Positions 57,122 through 64,000 of a stretch of DNA of 64,000 bases are shown here, piece by piece. How positions within the stretch are numbered: position 1 is the first letter of the stretch; each line of letters starts with the position of its first letter. Made by a program: the position numbers and the translations under genes. Source of the stretch: Pempheris klunzingeri (Eukaryota; Chordata; Actinopteri; Acropomatiformes; Pempheridae); the NCBI RefSeq assembly GCF_042242105.1, contig NC_092013.1, positions 7,564,618-7,628,617 of the forward strand, given 5' to 3'. The notes below the pieces were generated by a model. It was given only the letters and a program-made list of their open reading frames with translations. It made no database searches and was not told where the DNA came from.

Positions 57122-59330
57122 ATGTTCTGTCTCTGTGCATACACAGTATTAGCTGTGTACTCGGTTGTGTATTGTAATGCAGCTGTGTCATTAGTCTAAG
57201 ACTAGCTCAGCTGTAATATATCATCCATCATCTTGTACTCTAAGGAGGCAACTATATAAGGGATACTGATGCCGCATTTGCATACTGACAGTGCATGTAT
57301 TTAATTGTTCGAATGTACTGTATAGAAAGGTGGGTGGAGGGATGATAAACACCTAATATGGAAGAGAGAGCGTCTCAATTGTTTCTGCCAAGTGACAGAG
57401 ATTAAGGACAGTGTTTATTCATGCCTTTGATTTTTTGACAGTGGAAGTTTTTGCTAACAATATCCTGAACTTCTTTGGAACTCTTCTGTAATACAAAATC
57501 AGTCCGTCCCAAAAATCAACTTTGAGTTGTTGGCAGCATATATGCTCAGGCAGTATGTTTGTATATGCAGCTTGCCAGCTAACAAGTCTTAACATTGTCC
57601 ATCTCATAACACCAGCATCGTTTTCTCAGTGAGGCCCTGTGCTCCGGTCTCTGTCTGCTCGAAGGTGTCATTGCATGTTGAAGTAAAAGGTCACACTTCA
57701 TTACAGTTCATATAAGGTGGAAAGTTACCCGGGCAGCCCGGTAGGCAATGACTGATGTCTGTCTCCTCTTCACTCTCTAAAGGGGCTTTAAATTAGAGCA
57801 GTTAGTAAATGGCTTTTTCACAATTATATTCATTTAATGGATGAAAACAGCCTGATTTAAGCAAATACAATGTCTCCCAAAGGTCATTACAGTTTTCATT
57901 TTAACGGCAATACTAATGGAAATGGCTGCCGTCCTCGTCTAAACAGTAAAAATGTTGGTTATGCTGCTTCTCATCTCCCCCTGTTACCCTGTTATTTATT
58001 TATATACATGCATCTTACATTACATAGAAGTTTAAAGATGGCTTACATACTTTTGCGCCCACTGCATGAGTCACAGTGCTTGAGGAGAGGGTGATGACAC
58101 CGGGCTCTACCTTGTGCAGTGCATCATCACTGTAAATATACTGTAGCTTCAGTGAACTGGTATACGATACAGTACACCTACAAGCTATATAATAACTACA
58201 ACTACTAACTAAAAACTAAGTAAACTAGAAATGCTCATCAGATATTATCGCTTACAGCATCGCGCTGCTCATGTATTTTGTAAGGTATGGATGAGTACAG
58301 TCTGTCCTTCACCACACAGTGGTTTCAGCCAAGCGAAAGTCACGGAGAAATTTCAAGATGGATTGGTCTCCATCAAGCTGAATTCAAAATGAGAAGAAAG
58401 TTCGAGACACTGCCCAAATTCTGCTGACTCCTGATTTGTGGTTATGCCTCTGTTCAAGTCAACAAGAAAATGAATAAACCCTTTCTGGGATTTCAAAAAT
58501 AATGCATTTAGCAAAAGAAGAAAATAGCATTTTTTTAATCAAGTGCAGTCGCAGTAAAAGTGAATTCTGTGGAGAAAGACTTAGATTAGATTCTGCATAT
58601 TTTTCCTGTTGCTTGTAGTATTGTTTAATTGCCAGTAATCAGTAGCAGCAGTAAAAGTGCAACATTTTGTTAGCTTTTAAAAAGTGTTATTTCCGCGCAA
58701 TGGGGTGAATATTGCTCATTCACTCCTTGGCTCCTTGAAGCACAAGCTGGCAATCATCAGGATTGGAAATGCATTTGGGACTCCTTTATTAAACCATGTG
58801 AAAGGTATATAACATTTTGCAATACCCTGAAAGAGCGAGTGCAAGGCCTGTAGTAAGAGTCTATTTGGGTCTACAGCCCAAGGCTTCGTCCTAGGCAGAG
58901 ACAGATCAAACTGCACAACAGTGGAAGCCAGTGGAAGCTGATAACCTTTAATGTTTACTTTTGCTTATGATTGTTTTAACTCCACCTGCCCGTCTCCCAG
59001 TATGAAGCCTCCAGGTCTGATGTCGGTAGAGAAGATAAATCCGAGATTGCAGACAATTTGTACATCTGTAAATTGATGCTTGTCTTTAGCAGTTTGTTTT
59101 TGAGGCTTGAGGAGAGTTAAATATGCATGACTTCAACATGGGTGGCTCCAAGTTTTTTTCTTTTTCCAAAACAACAAACAAATGACATGAAATCTTTATT
59201 TGGTGGAGACAAACAGAATTCTGAGTTGATTTTTTTTTAGAGAGAGGGCTCCACGTGAGCTCCAGCAGTTAACTAGATTTGTTTGTTTCTTCTGAAATGG
59301 GCGCAACAGTGATATTTACTGAGGGGCGAA

Positions 59331-59373
59331 CACACACGCACACACACACACACATGACGAACAGGTGCGTAAC

Positions 59374-59416
<43 letters not shown>
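59331..59416 (+). repeat. CA–CT–CA compound microsatellite
   Basis: A CA run, then a (TC)n run from about 59375, then a second CA run in camta1 intron 3. Confidence 0.85.
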
Positions 59417-59417
<1 letters not shown>

Positions 59418-59760
59418 TGCACACACATAATCTCCCATCTCCAGTTAGTTGAGGAGGAGACAAACCTAAAGATCGCCACGGAGACCCATCTTTCAAATTT
59501 ATTCATTAAACTCCCAAATGCTCCCCTTAACGAATGTAATTAGAATATGGTAATGAGAGAGGGCTGAACCAGGGAGTGTTGTAATACGCTTAGCAGCACA
59601 GAGGGAGAGAAGAGGAGAGAGATAGACAGATAGAGACAGAGAGGGAGAGAGGGTAAGAGAGTTAAAGAGAAAGAAATAGAGAGACTGACTGACAGGGTGC
59701 CAATTTATGTCTTGTTGTAAACAAGTATTTATGCCAATGAGAGGTGGCACACACTATTTC

Positions 59761-59840
59761 CTCTCTCTCTCCCCCTCTCTCTCTCTCCCTCTCTCTCTCT
59801 GTCTCTCTCTCTCTCTCTCTCTGTCTGTCTCTCTCTCTTT
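59761..59840 (+). repeat. CT-rich pyrimidine tract
   Basis: About 80 bases of (CT)n with CCC and GT interruptions. A matching purine-rich tract precedes it at about 59595-59690, so the two could partly pair. Confidence 0.85.
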
Positions 59841-60889
59841 AGCATACCAAACCTCCTCAATAACAATAACATCAACAATAGCGGAGCAGAAACAGAGCCT
59901 CGGAGGGCAGAATGACTCACAGTGAGATGAAGCATCAGGGGTTAACACAACCGCTGGAGACTCCTTCATTGAGATGCCCCCACCACCCTCTCTCTCTCTC
60001 TCACCCTCTCTCTGTCTTCTTCCACCTCCCAATGGCAAACACACATTCGTCATTAGAGATTTCAAATATATGTCTGTGTGTGTACGCGCATTCAGCCTTT
60101 CCTGGATAACTTTGTGGGAGTTTTTGAGGACTCTGACAAGCTTTATCCAAGACGCCCTAGCGCAGCGGGGGTCCTGGCATTGTGTTTGACACCACACACC
60201 TGTTGCGGTCTTTGATGTGTTCACCCCCCCTGCTGAGAGAGCGGGGGCCGTCTCCTCAAATGCAAATACAAGGCAGGAGGAAGAGGACAGGTAAGGTGCG
60301 CAAGAGAGAGGAAGTCTTAGAAAAATATGATTGATGTTCCCTCAGTTGATTGGGGCTGACTCTTCCTTGCTCTCAGGTCTCGGCTAAAAAAGTTTGTACT
60401 ACTTTCCAGACTCTGTGTGTGCGTGTGTGCGTGTGTGGAGCCACCTTCACCATTTGGACTTCTATATATTAGTGGAAGGGAGATGAGAGGGAAATGAGAC
60501 AGAGAAAAGAGGGAAGTGGGTGAGCAGGAGGGAGAAGGGGGGGGGGAGTAAAGAGGTCAAACCAAAAGAGGGAGTGAAGGAGAGGGGAGAGTGACTATTT
60601 CATTATAAAGCCGTCACTCATATGGGCAACAGCCACCACACAGACTCTTCTGAGACCCAGCCTCTCTGGGTCTGTGTGTGCATGTGTGTGCTTATACTGT
60701 ACACTCTTTGACATGAAAGGTATTTTTGTGTGCATGTATGTCCAAGTCTGTGTGTGTGGTGTGTGTGAATGCTGTGAGAGTTGCAGTGTGACAGAGATGG
60801 ATGTAACACGCATGTCCCTCTCCCAACCAGGTGACAGGGGCGGGTCCCCTCTGAAGGTCAGACTTTGTCCTCCAATGACAGAGCAGCAC

Positions 60890-60892
<3 letters not shown>

Positions 60893-60934
<42 letters not shown>
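60893..60934 (+). repeat. GT microsatellite
   Basis: About 20 perfect GT units. Confidence 0.95.
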
Positions 60935-60935
<1 letters not shown>

Positions 60936-63130
60936 GCTGTGCGTGTGCCAATGTGTTGTCCGTGCAGCGCGTGGCACTGAGAGAACAAGAGCACCGACAG
61001 CGAAAGCCGGGACAAGTTTTATTTTTATTTATTTATTTTCCCACACAAGCGGCTTTGTGTATTAATAGACGGCCCATTTGTATGCATGTGTGTACAAGTC
61101 TTTTATGTCCATGGATGTGCATGTGTGTGTTGCCCAGTGTGTGATGAGGTGTTTATATGATAAACACAAGGCAAGCTTGAGAGGAATTCTGATCAGGGGC
61201 TTTGCAACAGTTGTTATGGAAACAGCATTAAGCAGTTGTATTAGCCAGTGGAGGTAATATAAAGGCTGTTGAAAGTAACACACAGTGGGGAGAGAGGCAG
61301 TTTGGGAATATAATACAAACTACACATTATTGCTCTGGTTTACAATAGACTTGATGAAATTTTATTGTATGGCTTGAACAGAACAAAATTATCCTTGTCG
61401 TAACTCATTGGCGGGCTCTCTTTCTATGGAGTGCTACACATTTTAATTAGCCAGGTTAGGGGAAACAAGACATTATTGGTCTAGTTTACAATAGGAGTCA
61501 CATCATTTACAGCTTAGAGCTGAAACAAGACTCTCAGCTTTCTCTCTGCAATATCATCTTCATTTCTCAGCCATCGCTCAATGACATTGACGATTTTAGA
61601 GGTCACTCAAGACTGTTCAAATATTACAGGCGGTGATTCTGAGAGATTTGCCCTGTCAGATTCCTGTCAACAACTGTGGATAATGACATGCCCACAGGCA
61701 CCTCTCAGTTCTAATGGATTATTGATTATTGCCATTTAAATCAATCTGTATAACAATATAGGCATAGCATAAAATTGGCATTGTTATGCTTAATTTTCGT
61801 GATGAGCCTTTGAAGGAGGCTTGTTTAAAAATAGACCAGGATCAATAAAATATGGGCTGAACAAATGGCTGAGATAGTGCTCAGGATCAAAATAAAAACC
61901 ACAGAGAATCCTGTAGTCTGCAAAAAAAATAAATAATAAAAACAGGAGGCAATTTTGGATAGAGTGTCTATCAATGTCAGACACTGACAGGGTTGTTCTG
62001 GGAAGGAGAGAACCGGTGGAGGAACAAATTACAGCATCAGCAGACCTCCCCTGGTAATGCTAATGCAGTTCTTTCCCCCATATATGTATACAAGACTTAC
62101 CACGCTCAAGGAGGTAGGGAGAGAGGATTCTCTAGTTGAAAAGGACACCTCAGTTTGCTGCCTCCTGTGCCGCCAAAATAAACTGTTCAATGCCAAATGA
62201 TTTCTGTGGTGAGAACCAGAGGCAGGCTTCATTTGAGGCACCGCGAATGGATGTGACAGTTCCAGTTTACAGACAACTCTGCTTTCCCCAGATCTCTGTC
62301 GGGGTGATGCTCATCATTAGACTTCAAACGTGCACGCACACATGTACTCAGACACACACACGCACGCATGCACACATGCACGCACACACACACACACACA
62401 CAATAGCCTGTGGCGAGACCCTATAACGGAGTCTCCCTGGGGAAAGCTCCTGGATAAGTCTGTTGCAGTGTAGGCGACCCCCCACCCCTCTCCCATGCCC
62501 TCCCCTCCTTCCCTCCTTCCTTTGGAAATCTCCCTGAGGCCTGTGAGTGTGTGCATATGTGTGTGTATGTCTGTCTGCTTTTCTGTACATGCCACCAGTT
62601 TCTTGGAGGGAGATGGTCTCAGTGATGCGTGAGTGGGAGGCTGATTTCCCCAACTGCATTGCTCGCTCCAATCTAACTTCCCACTCATGCGCTCTGCTTT
62701 GTTAGATATTTCTTAAGTAACTCGCTCTTTCTCACTTTCTCTCACACACACAGACGGACAGGAATAGGTGTGTGCTGGGAAAAGTGTGTGTCTGTGTGTG
62801 CATTCAGCTGGGCCTGTCTTAATGTATTATTACGTAGACTCCCACAGACATGCAGAACGTCTGGGTTTCTAGAGTAGATCCCTGGAGAAAGATACTTGTC
62901 CCTGTGTCTGGCACAGCTAGCACACACACTCACACACTCCCAGTATTCCTGAAGGGTCAGTGTGTCGCCAGGCATGCTTAAAGCGCTCCATCACTGGTTT
63001 CCACTGGGACAATAACTGTGACTTCCTGAGGATCGACCTTCACCATCTCACTTCTGTCACTCTTCACATGAGCAAGTGTGTGTGCGTGTGTGTGTGCTAG
63101 TGAGGGAGTGAGCAGCAGTGTGTGTCTGCA

Positions 63131-63165
<35 letters not shown>

Positions 63166-63655
63166 TGTTTTAGAGTGTGTGTCAGGCTGCAGTTTCAGCT
63201 GACTCTTCTGTTTCTGGCTTTTTAATGGCTCTTATGGGGCAGGCCTTTAATTGCAAGTCTCTCTCCCTCCTTCTTAATCCTCCCATCCTTCTGTCTCTCC
63301 CAGCCCCTCGTCTCCTCTCTTCTTCTCCTCTCTCCTTCTGCCTCCCGCCTCCCACTGGCTGACAGTCACTAGGGGAGCCCGAGTGCCTGGCCGGGGCTGT
63401 GGAGGCCGTATAGGATATTGACTTGCTGCAGAGTGGTTTGGGAGGAGGAGAGGTGGCTGCCTGTCACAGCTAATGAATAGATGCATAAATGAATGAGGCA
63501 CTCCTGTGTGTGTGTGTGTGTGTGTGTGTATGTTGTTGTGCCTTGCCATGGCTAAAAAGTTTTATGTGTCTCAGACCGACATTAACAGTGGCCAGCTTGA
63601 TAGTGATAATTATTTAAGGTGAGATGACAGTCCCTCCCACACACACACTCTTACA

Positions 63656-63664
<9 letters not shown>

Positions 63665-63725
<61 letters not shown>
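63665..63725 (+). repeat. CA microsatellite
   Basis: About 30 perfect AC units. Confidence 0.95.
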
Positions 63726-63730
<5 letters not shown>

Positions 63731-63938
63731 ACACATATATAAATGCAGGATGAGGCAGTGGGGGGTTGGGATGTGAGGATCGAATGGAGGATACTAAAAA
63801 AACAATCCAGTTAAGTGCCAGCACCCTCCAGCTGCTCCCCCTTTTCGTCTCCCCCTGCCTTTCTTCCCTCTCCTTCTTTGTCCCTCCATCTCATCTGATC
63901 GCTGGAGTGCTCTCATGCCAAACTGGGACAAATACCTA

Positions 63939-63940
<2 letters not shown>

Positions 63941-63998
<58 letters not shown>
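63941..63998 (+). repeat. CA microsatellite at the window end
   Basis: About 29 AC units running up to the window edge; true length is unknown. Confidence 0.95.

Positions 63999-64000
<2 letters not shown>

Larger units (their letters stand above)
48094..64000 (+). other. camta1: camta1 intron 3 (partial), no coding exon seen
   Basis: The region holds many microsatellites and CT-rich stretches but no frame resembling the rest of the CG-1 domain. Open frames here are mostly runs of Cys/Val or Thr/His from GT/CA repeats. Unique stretches near 54300-56700, 57200-59200 and 61150-62300 could hide regulatory elements, but nothing identifies them. Confidence 0.65.

Noticed and set aside
56683-57199. 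Cys-Val and Thr-His repeat proteins on both strands
   Set aside because: Pure translations of GT/CA microsatellites; the same applies to many frames from 39 kb to 64 kb.

Overview
This window is vertebrate nuclear DNA, almost certainly from a ray-finned (teleost) fish. The genes are split into many short exons with GT/AG introns. Their predicted proteins match vertebrate families closely. The non-coding DNA is dense in CA/GT microsatellites and in dispersed elements of the kind common in fish genomes. No prokaryotic operon, CRISPR array, tRNA or rRNA gene was seen.

Five genes were assembled by hand from splice sites and reading-frame phase. (1) slc48a1 (lysosomal heme transporter HRG1), minus strand, 13970 to 10797, 3 exons, 144 aa. 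(2) An unnamed gene, minus strand, 19789 to 16136, 4 exons, 545 aa: a fish zinc-finger-type leader helix, an acidic linker and a YqaJ/lambda-exonuclease-like domain whose E-x-K catalytic pair is replaced. (3) phf13 (PHD-finger histone reader), plus strand, 22683 to 26511, 5 exons, 326 aa. (4) dnajc11 (mitochondrial J-domain protein), minus strand, 37047 to 31025, 16 coding exons, 560 aa. (5) The 5' end of camta1 (calmodulin-binding transcription activator), plus strand, from 40590, with exons at 40590-40614, 42748-42843 and 47990-48093. Its next intron runs out of the window.

Region by region: 1-9.7 kb is intergenic, with a possible exon end at the left edge, two inverted-repeat elements and a dispersed repeat. 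9.7-14 kb is slc48a1. 14-20 kb is the YqaJ-like gene. 20-22.5 kb is repeat-rich and includes a LINE 3' fragment. 22.6-28.7 kb is phf13 and its long 3' UTR, tail-to-tail with dnajc11 (28.7-37 kb). 37-39.8 kb is intergenic. A CpG-rich camta1 promoter lies at 39.8-40.7 kb, and 40.6-64 kb is camta1 intron with extreme CA/GT microsatellite content.

phf13, dnajc11 and camta1 are linked in the same way on human 1p36, whereas human SLC48A1 is on chromosome 12. The YqaJ-like gene and the transposon debris therefore sit where conserved synteny appears to stop. The most interesting items are the degenerate YqaJ fusion gene; the dual-frame first exon of camta1 with a frame-preserving cassette exon; a dnajc11 5' splice site made of a GT microsatellite, with an exon flanked by a TCC-repeat polypyrimidine tract and a CA repeat; and three near-perfect intronic palindromes.
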